Shown here: positions 58,101 to 64,000 of the stretch, one piece after another | Position numbering within the stretch: position 1 is the stretch's first letter | How the letters are laid out: each line of letters starts with the position of its first letter | NCBI RefSeq assembly: GCF_051487185.1 | Contig: NZ_JAHVDK010000037.1 | Coordinates: 3,347-67,346, forward strand | Length of the DNA: 64,000 bases | Reading direction: 5' to 3' | From: Inquilinus limosus_F | Lineage (GTDB): Bacteria; Pseudomonadota; Alphaproteobacteria; DSM-16000; Inquilinaceae | Program-made: the position numbers and the translations under genes | Notes under the pieces: generated by a model | Database searches by the model: none | Seen by the model: the letters and a program-made list of their open reading frames with translations, nothing else | Told to the model about the DNA's origin: nothing

Positions 58101-58325
58101 GGGACCGGCGGCTTCACCCTCGACCTGCCGCGCTGGCGGCTCGACCTCGGTGTCGATGTCGGCTTCCGCGCTCATCCCGACGTGCCGGCGGTGGGCCTGC
58201 GCTTCGACGGCACCCCCTCGGCCCCGGTGCGGCGGCTGGAGACCCGGGCGCTGGAGGACTGGGCCGCCGCCCGGGCCGCGACCCGGCCAACGGAACCGAC
58301 GCCGGAGCCGGCGCCGGAACCCTGA
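55182..58325 (+). CDS. AsmA-family protein
   Basis: A roughly 1047-residue protein with one N-terminal membrane anchor (LKKLAFGLLLVLALLIAAVLVVP) followed by IDWTPYRGRIAEEIGALTGRAVTIDGPVSLQMLPMPRL, the AsmA N-terminal signature. The rest is a long run of beta strands ending in the AsmA C-terminal domain with LVYGLGGKGLVAVRDASLSGIDL. AsmA proteins are thought to bridge the periplasm and affect lipid transport and outer-membrane assembly. The tail is Pro/Glu-rich. The start is uncertain: ATG 55182 is used, but TTG 55221 (encoding LKKL) gives the more usual beginning. Confidence 0.88.
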   Translation: MRRSRNPDDACSALKKLAFGLLLVLALLIAAVLVVPGQIDWTPYRGRIAEEIGALTGRAVTIDGPVSLQMLPMPRLSAGDVRVASVPGATVPDLLAANGVDLRVALLPLLLGRIEVQGVTFDQPSVALETLPDGRRSWDGLGEGIGRRLVAVRAAMRQGSILWLDRRAGRQLTIQAADLRLTAPGQGGPVAITGTGLVAGVPVRLDLAVQPRSPLGALPVTATVGLDAAEARLGGLLRPDGGLQGDLSVVGKDLDASLARIGVKLPDSPSRPGVFALRGTVQVAADPSGAERVELTNLTADLGDMRAAGGVAVTFAAVPRVEATLGFNRLALADWVGDADPATLAGRLAVALSRKVGLPVAGTVDLSVAALAVRDGLLRDLRLQATLDPARIGLTRLAFGLPGGASAAVSGAVRLDGDRPAADQLSVQIAAEDLRGALDWAGIDPGPIPSTALRRGRVAATLSGDIANLRVAGLDADLDGNRLTGALTYVGGDRPGIGARLRLSRLDVDAYRPADAPPLSRLLWSDAELRGRLLAALAGLDVNLDATVDSAQVDGAAFSGLQLETTLAQGALTVHSGRIEGPGGAGLSVTGGIGQLATLGDLDLQTTLDARDPPALLRALGLHEAVPMPPAGPVKASLRLRGDPAALSVDGSIDALGGTVELGGSIADAATAPHVAVSLRATHPDLPGLLQRVGEGGVAAPGLGGVDLYADADWAGGRLRLDNLQGTAGPVSLGGTVELDTGAARPRLTVSLRTTALALDRLLAGARPSGDALGPWSARPFDLRGLARIDGTFVLDAAAISLAGWTLDQPELRVRLDQGGLALDRLSAGLAGGRLGVNGRIDWAEAPRWTAHADLVDADLAAVLRQTAGPQGLTGRLDLGLDVGSAGNSVAGLVYGLGGKGLVAVRDASLSGIDLAAAERLLADPGLPGAFLEGLRAAFASGSTAVPAINATFTIAGGVVSSTDLRLATDTAVGTGGFTLDLPRWRLDLGVDVGFRAHPDVPAVGLRFDGTPSAPVRRLETRALEDWAAARAATRPTEPTPEPAPEP

Positions 58326-58360
58326 TCGGGATCTTTAGCGTGGCGGAGAGGTCTGCGCCG

Positions 58361-58492
58361 CCCCCTCACCCGAAATCGCTGGCGCGATTTCGACCTCTCC
58401 CCAAGGAGAGGTGATGCGGGCTCGGCTCCGTTTCCCCTCTCCTCGGGGAGAGGGAGGGGCCCGACGCCGAAGGCGGCGGGAGGGTGAGGGGG
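58361..58492. repeat. C/G-rich palindromic repeat, family B copy
   Basis: CACCCGAAATCGC...GCGATTTCGACC is followed by CCTCTCC/GGAGAGG arms and a GGGTGAGGGGG end. It shares all parts with the 13161 copy and fills the gap between the AsmA and XRE-cupin genes. Confidence 0.8.
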
Positions 58493-58520
58493 CCGGCCTT
58501 GCCGCCGAGCAAGCCTGTCT

Positions 58521-59084
58521 TTATCCCCCGATCACGCAGTTGACCCACAGCACCACGGCCTGGGCATCGGCCGAGGGGTTGGCGAAGCGGTGCGGCCGGC
58601 GGCTGGCGAAGCGGAAGCCGTCGCCGGCCTGGAGCGTCCAGCTTTCCGCATCCACGGTCAGCGTCATCTCGCCCTCCAGCACCGTGCCCGCCTCCTCGCC
58701 GGCATGGGTGTAGAACTCGTCGCCCGTGCTGGCCCCGGGCTCCATGATCACCAGGAACAGGCTCAGCCGACCATCGCCGGCGGGGCTGAGCAGCTGCTTG
58801 GTGATGCCGGACCGCCACAGGTTCAGCCCCGGCCGTTCCGCCCGGCGCATCACCACCGGGTCGGCGCCCTCCGCCGGCGCCGGGCCGAACAGCCCGGCCA
58901 GCCCGACGCCCAGCACGTCTCCGATCGTGGTCAGCACCTTGAGCGAGGGCGAGGACAGCCCACGCTCGACCTGGCTGATGAAGCCGATCGACAGGCCGGA
59001 CCGGGCGGCGACCGTCTCCAGCGACAGGCCCCGGGCATGGCGCAGCGCGCGGATGCGGGCGCCCACGGTCAGGTCGATGCTCAT
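58521..59084 (-). CDS. XRE-family regulator with C-terminal cupin domain (PuuR-like)
   Basis: A 187-residue regulator. The helix-turn-helix covers about residues 7-65 (VGARIRALRHARGLSLETVAARSGLSIGFISQVERG) and the cupin domain about 110-180 (EFYTHAGEEAGTVLEGEMTLTVDAE). This layout is typical of PuuR-type repressors of polyamine or amino-acid catabolism. Two nearly identical palindromes lie in the gap to the divergent ABC transporter genes. The ATG at 59084 is preferred because the alternative at 59102 lies inside a palindrome; neither has a good ribosome site. Confidence 0.85.
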   Translation of the reverse strand: MSIDLTVGARIRALRHARGLSLETVAARSGLSIGFISQVERGLSSPSLKVLTTIGDVLGVGLAGLFGPAPAEGADPVVMRRAERPGLNLWRSGITKQLLSPAGDGRLSLFLVIMEPGASTGDEFYTHAGEEAGTVLEGEMTLTVDAESWTLQAGDGFRFASRRPHRFANPSADAQAVVLWVNCVIGG

Positions 59085-59096
59085 GCGGTGGTCCGG

Positions 59097-59112
59097 TTTC
59101 ATATAGGTGAAA
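59097..59112. promoter_or_regulatory. Operator candidate 1 for the XRE-cupin regulator
   Basis: TTTCATATAGGTGAAA is a 16-base palindrome 12 bases upstream of the regulator start. A near-identical site lies 47 bases away, centre to centre. Confidence 0.7.
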
Positions 59113-59143
59113 ATCGCTTGCCAAACGCGCCCGAGTATGCCGA

Positions 59144-59159
59144 TTTCATATAGATGAAA
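59144..59159. promoter_or_regulatory. Operator candidate 2 for the XRE-cupin regulator
   Basis: TTTCATATAGATGAAA is a perfect palindrome differing from operator 1 in one base. It lies 70 bases before the substrate-binding-protein gene, placed to control both directions. Confidence 0.72.
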
Positions 59160-59229
59160 CCACTCCGGCATGCGGGCGGCCGAACGGCCCTCACGGAAGC
59201 CGGTTCATTCCAGGACAGGGGGCAGGGCG

Positions 59230-59997
59230 ATGCGGATCGGGAGGATCATCCAGGCTGCGGCGGCCATGCTGGTGGTCGCGGCGGCGACACCGGCGGCGGC
59301 GGAGGTGCTGAAGGTCGGGTCGACCCCAACCGGCGTGCCCTTCACCTTCCTCGACACCCAGTCGAACACCATCCAGGGCATCATGGTCGACCTGGTCGGC
59401 GCGGTCGGGAAGGAGGCCGGCTTCGAGGTGCAGATCGAGCCGATGGCGTTCTCGACGCTGATCGCCTCGCTGACCTCGGGCAAGATCGACCTGATCGCGG
59501 CGGCGATGTTCATCACCCCGAAGCGGCAGGAGGTGATCGACTTCTCCGCCCCGATCTACACCTATGGCGAAGGGCTGATCGTCCCCAAGGACGACGCCAA
59601 GGACTATGTCGCGCTGGCTGATCTCAAGGGCCTGACGGTCGGGGCGCAGGTCGGCACCGCCTTCGTCGACGCGCTGCAGCAGAGCGGCCTGTTCGCGGAG
59701 GTCAAGGCCTACGACACCATCCCCGACATCCTGCGCGACGTGAATGCCGGGCGGCTGGCCGCCGGATTCGCCGACTATCCGATCCTGGCCTACAACCTGA
59801 AGGACGGGGCCATCCCCGGCGTCCGGCTGGTCGAGAGCTACAAGCCGCAGGTGGTCGGCTCGGTCGGCATCGGCCTGCGTAAAGGCGACCAGGCGCTGCG
59901 CGACCGGGTCGACGCGGCGCTGGCCAAGCTCAAGGCCGACGGCACCATCGACCGGATCCTCGGCAAATGGGGTGTGAAGCCGCAGGGCGCCTCCTGA
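59230..59997 (+). CDS. Amino-acid ABC transporter substrate-binding protein (family 3)
   Basis: A 255-residue periplasmic protein with a signal peptide ending near AAAE (about residue 25). The SBP_bac_3 landmarks TGVPFTFLD, QGIMVDLVGAVGKEAGF and FITPKRQEVIDFSAPIY are present. It should bind a polar amino acid or similar small amine and deliver it to the permease encoded next. AGGGGGCAGGG precedes the ATG at 59230. The gene is the first of an operon controlled by the XRE-cupin operators. Confidence 0.92.
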   Translation: MRIGRIIQAAAAMLVVAAATPAAAEVLKVGSTPTGVPFTFLDTQSNTIQGIMVDLVGAVGKEAGFEVQIEPMAFSTLIASLTSGKIDLIAAAMFITPKRQEVIDFSAPIYTYGEGLIVPKDDAKDYVALADLKGLTVGAQVGTAFVDALQQSGLFAEVKAYDTIPDILRDVNAGRLAAGFADYPILAYNLKDGAIPGVRLVESYKPQVVGSVGIGLRKGDQALRDRVDAALAKLKADGTIDRILGKWGVKPQGAS

Positions 59998-60005
59998 GCC
60001 CGGCG

Positions 60006-60659
60006 ATGCAGAGTTTCCTGCGAGACGCGGTCGAGTTCCTGCCGATCCTGCTGCACGGCGTCGGGCTGACCCTCCTCGTCACCTTCGGCGCGCTGGTACT
60101 GTCGACCCTGCTGGGCCTGGTCTGGGCCGTCCTGCGGGTCTCCGGCATCGGCGTGCTGTCGGGGCTCAGCGCCACCGCGGTCAACGTGATCCGCGGCATC
60201 CCGATCATCGTCCAGCTGTTCTACCTGTACTTCGTGATGCCGGATCTCGGCCTGTCGCTGACCGCGCTGCAGGCCGCGATCATCGGCCTCGGCGTCGCCT
60301 ATTCGGCCTATCAGGCGGAGAATTTCCGCGCCGGCATCCAGGCGATCGACCGCGGCCAGATCGAGGCGGCGCAGTCGATCGGCATGGGCTGGGGGCTGAC
60401 CATGCGCCGGGTGATCCTGCCGCAGGCGGTGCGCATCGTGCTGCCGCCCTACGGCAACATCATGATCATGCTGCTGAAGGATTCCTCGCAGGCCTCGACC
60501 ATCACGGTCGCGGAGCTGGCGCTGCAGGGCAAGCTGATCGCCTCGGCCTCGTTCAAGAACACCAGCGTCTTCACCCTGGTGGCGCTGATGTACCTGGCGA
60601 TGAGCATCCCGCTGATCCTGCTGGTCCGGCATTTCGAGAAGAAGGCGGGCAAGCCGTGA
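60006..60659 (+). CDS. Amino-acid ABC transporter permease (HisMQ type)
   Basis: A 217-residue inner-membrane permease of the polar-amino-acid (HisM/HisQ) family with five membrane segments. The EAA loop EAAQSIGMGWGLTMRRVILPQAVRIVLPPYGN is textbook. Only one permease gene is present, so it probably forms a homodimer. It lies 8 bases after the binding-protein gene, and its stop overlaps the ATPase GTG as GTGA. Confidence 0.93.
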   Translation: MQSFLRDAVEFLPILLHGVGLTLLVTFGALVLSTLLGLVWAVLRVSGIGVLSGLSATAVNVIRGIPIIVQLFYLYFVMPDLGLSLTALQAAIIGLGVAYSAYQAENFRAGIQAIDRGQIEAAQSIGMGWGLTMRRVILPQAVRIVLPPYGNIMIMLLKDSSQASTITVAELALQGKLIASASFKNTSVFTLVALMYLAMSIPLILLVRHFEKKAGKP

Positions 60660-61387
60660 TCGAGCTCAAGGGTGTGCGCAAGCGGTTCGGCGCGGTCGAG
60701 GTGCTGAAGGGCATCGACGCCCGCGTGGCCAAGGGCGAGGTGGTCTGCATCATCGGCCCTTCCGGCTCCGGCAAGTCGACCATCCTGCGCTGCATCAACG
60801 GGCTCGAGACCTATGAGGCCGGCGAGATCCTGGTCGAGGGCCGGCGGGTCGACCGGTCGGCGCGGTCGATCGTCGAGATCCGCACCCAGGTCTCGATGGT
60901 GTTCCAGCGCTTCAACCTGTTCCCGCACCGCACGGCGCTGGAGAACGTGATCGAGGGGCCGGTCTTCGTGAAGCGAGAGCCGCGGGCCGAGGCGGTCGAG
61001 CGTGGCCGCGCGCTGCTGGCCCGGGTCGGCCTCGCCGACAAGGCCGAGGCGCGGCCGGCGCAGCTGTCCGGCGGGCAGCAGCAGCGCGTCGCCATCGCCC
61101 GGGCGTTGGCGATGCAGCCGCAGGCGATCCTGTTCGACGAGCCGACCTCGGCCCTCGACCCCGAGCTGGTGGGCGAGGTGCTGGCGGTGATGCGCGGCCT
61201 GGCCGAGGACGGCATGACCATGGTCGTGGTCACCCACGAGATGGGCTTCGCCCGCGAGGTGGCCGACCGGGTGTTGTTCATCGACGGCGGCGTGATCGTC
61301 GAGGAGGGGCCGGCCAAGTCGGTTCTCACCCAACCGAGCCATCCGCGCACCCAGGACTTCCTGCGCCGGGTGCTCCACCCGCTCTGA
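60656..61387 (+). CDS. Amino-acid ABC transporter ATP-binding protein
   Basis: A 243-residue ATPase of the HisP/GlnQ group with Walker A GPSGSGKST, signature LSGGQQQR and Walker B ILFDEPTSALD, followed by the VTHEMGFAREVADR switch. It powers the preceding permease. The GTG start overlaps the permease stop. The FAD oxidoreductase gene follows after 14 bases, so uptake and oxidation of the same substrate are probably linked. Confidence 0.94.
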   Translation: MIELKGVRKRFGAVEVLKGIDARVAKGEVVCIIGPSGSGKSTILRCINGLETYEAGEILVEGRRVDRSARSIVEIRTQVSMVFQRFNLFPHRTALENVIEGPVFVKREPRAEAVERGRALLARVGLADKAEARPAQLSGGQQQRVAIARALAMQPQAILFDEPTSALDPELVGEVLAVMRGLAEDGMTMVVVTHEMGFAREVADRVLFIDGGVIVEEGPAKSVLTQPSHPRTQDFLRRVLHPL

Positions 61388-61401
61388 CATCGAGGCGAGA
61401 C

Positions 61402-62688
61402 GTGGCCGAACCCTTTCCGCTCGAACCCTCGCTCTGGGCCGCCACCGCGGCGCCGGCGCCTGAGACGCCGCTGCTCGGGGATTCGACGGCCGCGGATGTC
61501 GCGATCATCGGCGGCGGCTATGCCGGGCTGTCCGCGGCTCTGCATCTGGCCGAGCGCGGCGTGCGGCCGGTGCTGCTGGAGGCGCGACAGATCGGCTTCG
61601 GCGGCTCCGGCCGCAACGGCGGCCAGGTGATCCCCGGGCTGAAGCACGATCCGGACGCTCTGGTCGCCCTATTCGGGGCGGAGCGGGGCGGTCGGCTGAT
61701 CGATTTCGCCGGCGGCACGGCCGATCTGGTCTTCGATCTGATCGAGCGTCACGGCATGCAGGTGCCGTACCGGCGCGAAGGCTGGATCCAGGGCGCCCAT
61801 TCCCCGGAGTGCCTGGCCGAGGCCGAGGCGCGGGCGGCGCAATGGGCGAAGCGCGGGGCGCCGGTGCGGCCGCTGGACAAGGCCGGGATCGCGCGCCTGC
61901 TCGGCACCGACCGCTATCTCGGCGGCTGGCTGGACGAAAGGGGCGGCGGCATCCAGCCGCTCGCCTATGCCCGCGGCCTGGCTGGGGCGGCGCTGAAGGC
62001 CGGGGCCGCGATCCACACGGGCACGCCGGTCACCGGCCTGGACCGGGCGGAGGGGCGCTGGCGCCTCAGCACAGCCGGCGGCGCCGCGGTGACGGCGGAT
62101 CGCGTCCTGCTCTGCACCAACGGCTACTCGAAGGGGCTGTGGCCGCGGCTGGAGCAGACGATCATCGCCGCCAACTCCTTCCAGGTGGCGACGCGGCCGC
62201 TGACCGACCGGGAGCGGGAGACAGTGCTGCCCGAGGGGCAGGTCAGCTCCGACACCCGCAAGCTGCTGCTGTATTTCCGGCTGGACCATCAGGGCCGTCT
62301 GCTGATGGGCGGCCGTGGCCCGTTCCGCGAGCCGAAGGGCGCGTCCGACTGGGCGCATCTCGAACGCGTCGTCGGCAAGCTGTTCCCGCAGCTCTCCGGC
62401 ATCGCCATCGAGCATCGCTGGTGCGGCCGCGTGGCGGTCACGCGGGACTACCTGCCGCATCTGCACGAGCCGGCGCCGGGCCTGCTGATCGATATCGGCT
62501 GCCAGGGCCGCGGCGTTGGGCTGCAGACGGCGATGGGCCGGGCGATGGCGGAATACGTCGCTACAGGTGACGCCGTGGCGCTGCCGCTGCCGCCCGTGCC
62601 GATCCGGCCGCTGCCGCTGCACGCCCTGCACCGGCTCTACGTCTCCGCCATCGTCACCTGGTACCGGATGAACGACGGCGGGTTGTGA
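61402..62688 (+). CDS. FAD-dependent amine/amino-acid oxidoreductase (PuuB/DadA-like)
   Basis: A 428-residue DAO-fold flavoprotein. The FAD dinucleotide-binding motif IIGGGYAGLSAALHLAERG begins near residue 35; GFGGSGRNGGQVIPG is the segment typical of gamma-glutamylputrescine oxidase-type (PuuB) and related glycine/sarcosine/D-amino-acid oxidases. Co-transcription with an amino-acid ABC transporter and control by a PuuR-like cupin regulator support oxidation of an imported amine or amino acid. GTG start behind GAGGCGAGA. Confidence 0.88.
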   Translation: MAEPFPLEPSLWAATAAPAPETPLLGDSTAADVAIIGGGYAGLSAALHLAERGVRPVLLEARQIGFGGSGRNGGQVIPGLKHDPDALVALFGAERGGRLIDFAGGTADLVFDLIERHGMQVPYRREGWIQGAHSPECLAEAEARAAQWAKRGAPVRPLDKAGIARLLGTDRYLGGWLDERGGGIQPLAYARGLAGAALKAGAAIHTGTPVTGLDRAEGRWRLSTAGGAAVTADRVLLCTNGYSKGLWPRLEQTIIAANSFQVATRPLTDRERETVLPEGQVSSDTRKLLLYFRLDHQGRLLMGGRGPFREPKGASDWAHLERVVGKLFPQLSGIAIEHRWCGRVAVTRDYLPHLHEPAPGLLIDIGCQGRGVGLQTAMGRAMAEYVATGDAVALPLPPVPIRPLPLHALHRLYVSAIVTWYRMNDGGL

Positions 62689-62694
62689 CGGCCT

Positions 62695-63576
62695 CTACCC
62701 CGCGAAGTGGCTGCCCGGCAGGCCGCGGCCGGCGTCCTTGATCTCGAACAGGCCGCCGGACAGCGGGTGCTGGCGCAGCGCCGCCTCCGACATCCCGGCC
62801 CGAGCGGTGGTGACGTAGAGCGTGGTCAGGCCGGGGCCGCCGAAGGCGCAGCTGGTCACATGCGGCGCCGGAATGGCGATGGCGCGGTCCAGCGTGCCGT
62901 CGGGGCGGAAGCGGCTGACCCGCGACCCGCCCCAATGCGCCACCCAGAGATGGCCGTCACGGTCGACCGTCATGCCGTCCGGCACGCCGTCGCTGCCGTC
63001 GTCGGCGAACAGGACGAAGGGCCGGCGGTTCGAGATGGTGCCGCTGGCCAGGTCCAGGTCGTAGGCATGGATCACCCGCCGCTCCGAATCCGCCTCGTAC
63101 AGGATGCGGCCGTCGGGCGAGAAGGCGGGGCCATTGGTGACGATGTAGCCGTCATCCATGCGGTGCCAGCGATGGTCGGGGTCCAGCCGGTAGAAGGCGC
63201 CGGTCGGCTCGGTGCAGTCGAAATCCACGGTTCCGGCCCAGAGCCGGCCCATCGGGTCGACCTTGCCGTCGTTGAAGCGGTTGCCCGGCCGGTCCGGCTC
63301 CGGGTTGCCGATCGGCGTGACCCGGCCCTCGGGCAGGTCGATCAGGTGGAAGCCGCTGCGCAGCCCGGCCACCAGCCCGCCGCGCCGGCGCGGCGCGATG
63401 AAGCCGATCGGCTCCGGCATCGGCCACACCGATTGCGCCTTGGTCGCCGGGTCGTAGCGGAGGATCCGCGGCTGCAGGATGTCGACCCAGTAGAGCGCCT
63501 GCTCCTCGGCCAGCCACAGCGCCCCTTCGCCCAGCGTCGCCTCGGCCGCCCAGATGCAGACCGCGTCCTGACCCAT
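62695..63576 (-). CDS. SMP-30/gluconolactonase family protein
   Basis: A 293-residue six-bladed beta propeller. All four metal ligands of SMP-30 enzymes are in place: E17 (LGEG), N102 (GNRFND), N148 (VTNGP) and D200 (VPDGM). It should hydrolyse a sugar lactone in carbohydrate breakdown. It converges on the FAD oxidoreductase gene with a 6-base gap, so it is not part of that operon. The sugar is unknown. Confidence 0.9.
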   Translation of the reverse strand: MGQDAVCIWAAEATLGEGALWLAEEQALYWVDILQPRILRYDPATKAQSVWPMPEPIGFIAPRRRGGLVAGLRSGFHLIDLPEGRVTPIGNPEPDRPGNRFNDGKVDPMGRLWAGTVDFDCTEPTGAFYRLDPDHRWHRMDDGYIVTNGPAFSPDGRILYEADSERRVIHAYDLDLASGTISNRRPFVLFADDGSDGVPDGMTVDRDGHLWVAHWGGSRVSRFRPDGTLDRAIAIPAPHVTSCAFGGPGLTTLYVTTARAGMSEAALRQHPLSGGLFEIKDAGRGLPGSHFAG

Positions 63577-63638
63577 CGCCGTTCCTTCCCGCCGCCGCGC
63601 CGGGCCGAATCGCCCGGCGCCTCCGCGAGCGATTGTGG

Positions 63639-64000
63639 TCAGAAATGCCCCGGGGTCCAGTCCGGCGTCTCGGCGCCGGCGGCTTTGCGCAGTGCTTCCA
63701 ACAGCCCGGCCGAGGGCTGGCGGGTGACCGGCAGCTTCTGCCGGCGCTGGAAGGCGCCGATGGCGTTGCGGGTCTTGCTGCCGAGCTGACCGTCCACCGG
63801 GCCGGCGTCGTAGTTCATCATCGTCAGCAGCTGCTGGATCTCCTTGATCTGGGCGTTCCCGGCCGGCTGGCTTTGCGCGGCGGGCGGCGCCGCGGGAGCT
63901 GCCGTGGCTGGGGCCGCGGCGCTCTGCTGCGGCTGCGCCGCCGGCTCGGCCGCGCCGCGCCGCGGCGGAGAGCCGGGGGCCGTGGCCGAGCGCTCCGGGG
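63639..64000 (-). CDS. Peptidoglycan-binding domain protein, C-terminal part (cut by window edge)
   Basis: The last 119 codons of a protein entering from the right edge. An Ala/Pro/Gln-rich linker of about 50 residues leads into a PG_binding_1 domain: IKEIQQLLTMMNYDAGPVDGQLGSKTRNAIGAFQ with the G-P-V-D-G turn and the terminal FQRRQKLP helix. It probably anchors an unseen N-terminal enzyme domain to the cell wall. The open frame continues without a start to base 64000. Confidence 0.82.
   Translation of the reverse strand, partial: PERSATAPGSPPRRGAAEPAAQPQQSAAAPATAAPAAPPAAQSQPAGNAQIKEIQQLLTMMNYDAGPVDGQLGSKTRNAIGAFQRRQKLPVTRQPSAGLLEALRKAAGAETPDWTPGHF

Overview
The window is about 70% G+C and reads as chromosomal DNA from an alphaproteobacterium, most likely of Rhodospirillales type (Azospirillum/Inquilinus-like). 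The grounds are the phoR-pstSCAB-phoU-phoB order, the hrcA-grpE pair with rph, rdgB and hemW nearby, mutS directly followed by glnD, a MaeB-type malic enzyme, and DUF1127 and DUF4169 small proteins. The genus is inferred from gene content only. I saw no rRNA, tRNA, CRISPR array, transposase or prophage.

Layout. 1-1.7 kb: minus-strand genes for a secreted protein, a diacylglycerol-kinase-like lipid kinase and a metallophosphoesterase cut by the left edge. 1.9-4.6 kb: a two-subunit molybdenum hydroxylase (IorAB type). 4.6-12.2 kb: LysE exporter, SDR, DNA polymerase I, a glyoxalase-fold protein, a DHFR-like reductase, hemW and rdgB. 12.2-16 kb: five unrelated genes lying between rdgB and rph, including a methyltransferase-like gene that starts just after a run of ten G. 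16.2-19 kb: rph, hrcA, grpE and a tiny lipoprotein. 19-26.7 kb: the phosphate-starvation locus phoR-pstS-pstC-pstA-pstB-phoU-phoB with two candidate Pho boxes. 26.7-35.1 kb: methyltransferase, lytic transglycosylase with seven PIPD repeats, a Pat-like acyl-CoA ligase/GNAT protein with a shortened ATP-grasp region, a macrodomain protein overlapping a 58-aa gene, ppa and maeB. 35.1-36.4 kb: a possible attenuated leader (12-codon ORF, terminator) ahead of a DUF1127 gene, then a GNAT gene. 36.5-42.2 kb: mutS-glnD. 42.4-44.7 kb: a nucleotide-sugar dehydrogenase and epimerase pair. 44.7-50.1 kb: a secreted protein, AraC and LysR regulators, an EamA transporter, a GFA protein and a MafI-like orphan immunity gene. 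50.2-52.2 kb: an unusual leucyl-tRNA synthetase. 52.5-58.3 kb: EamA transporter, mltA, DUF4169 and AsmA. 58.5-62.7 kb: an XRE-cupin regulator divergent from a polar amino-acid ABC transporter and a FAD amine oxidase. 62.7-64 kb: an SMP-30 lactonase and a peptidoglycan-binding protein cut by the right edge.

The most striking item is the 670-residue LeuRS at 50217-52229. It keeps both catalytic signatures but has lost the whole CP1 editing domain, and its sequence resembles Bacteroidetes/Planctomycetes-type LeuRS more than alphaproteobacterial LeuRS. That points to an acquired, editing-free paralogue.

Two families of palindromic intergenic repeats are scattered through the window. Family A has five copies with arms CGTCATGGCGAG/CTCGCCATGACG. 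Family B has four C/G-rich copies. Several genes are translationally coupled by ATGA or GTGA overlaps, which reveals small genes that are otherwise easy to miss (18805-18945, 31459-31635, 48614-48778).
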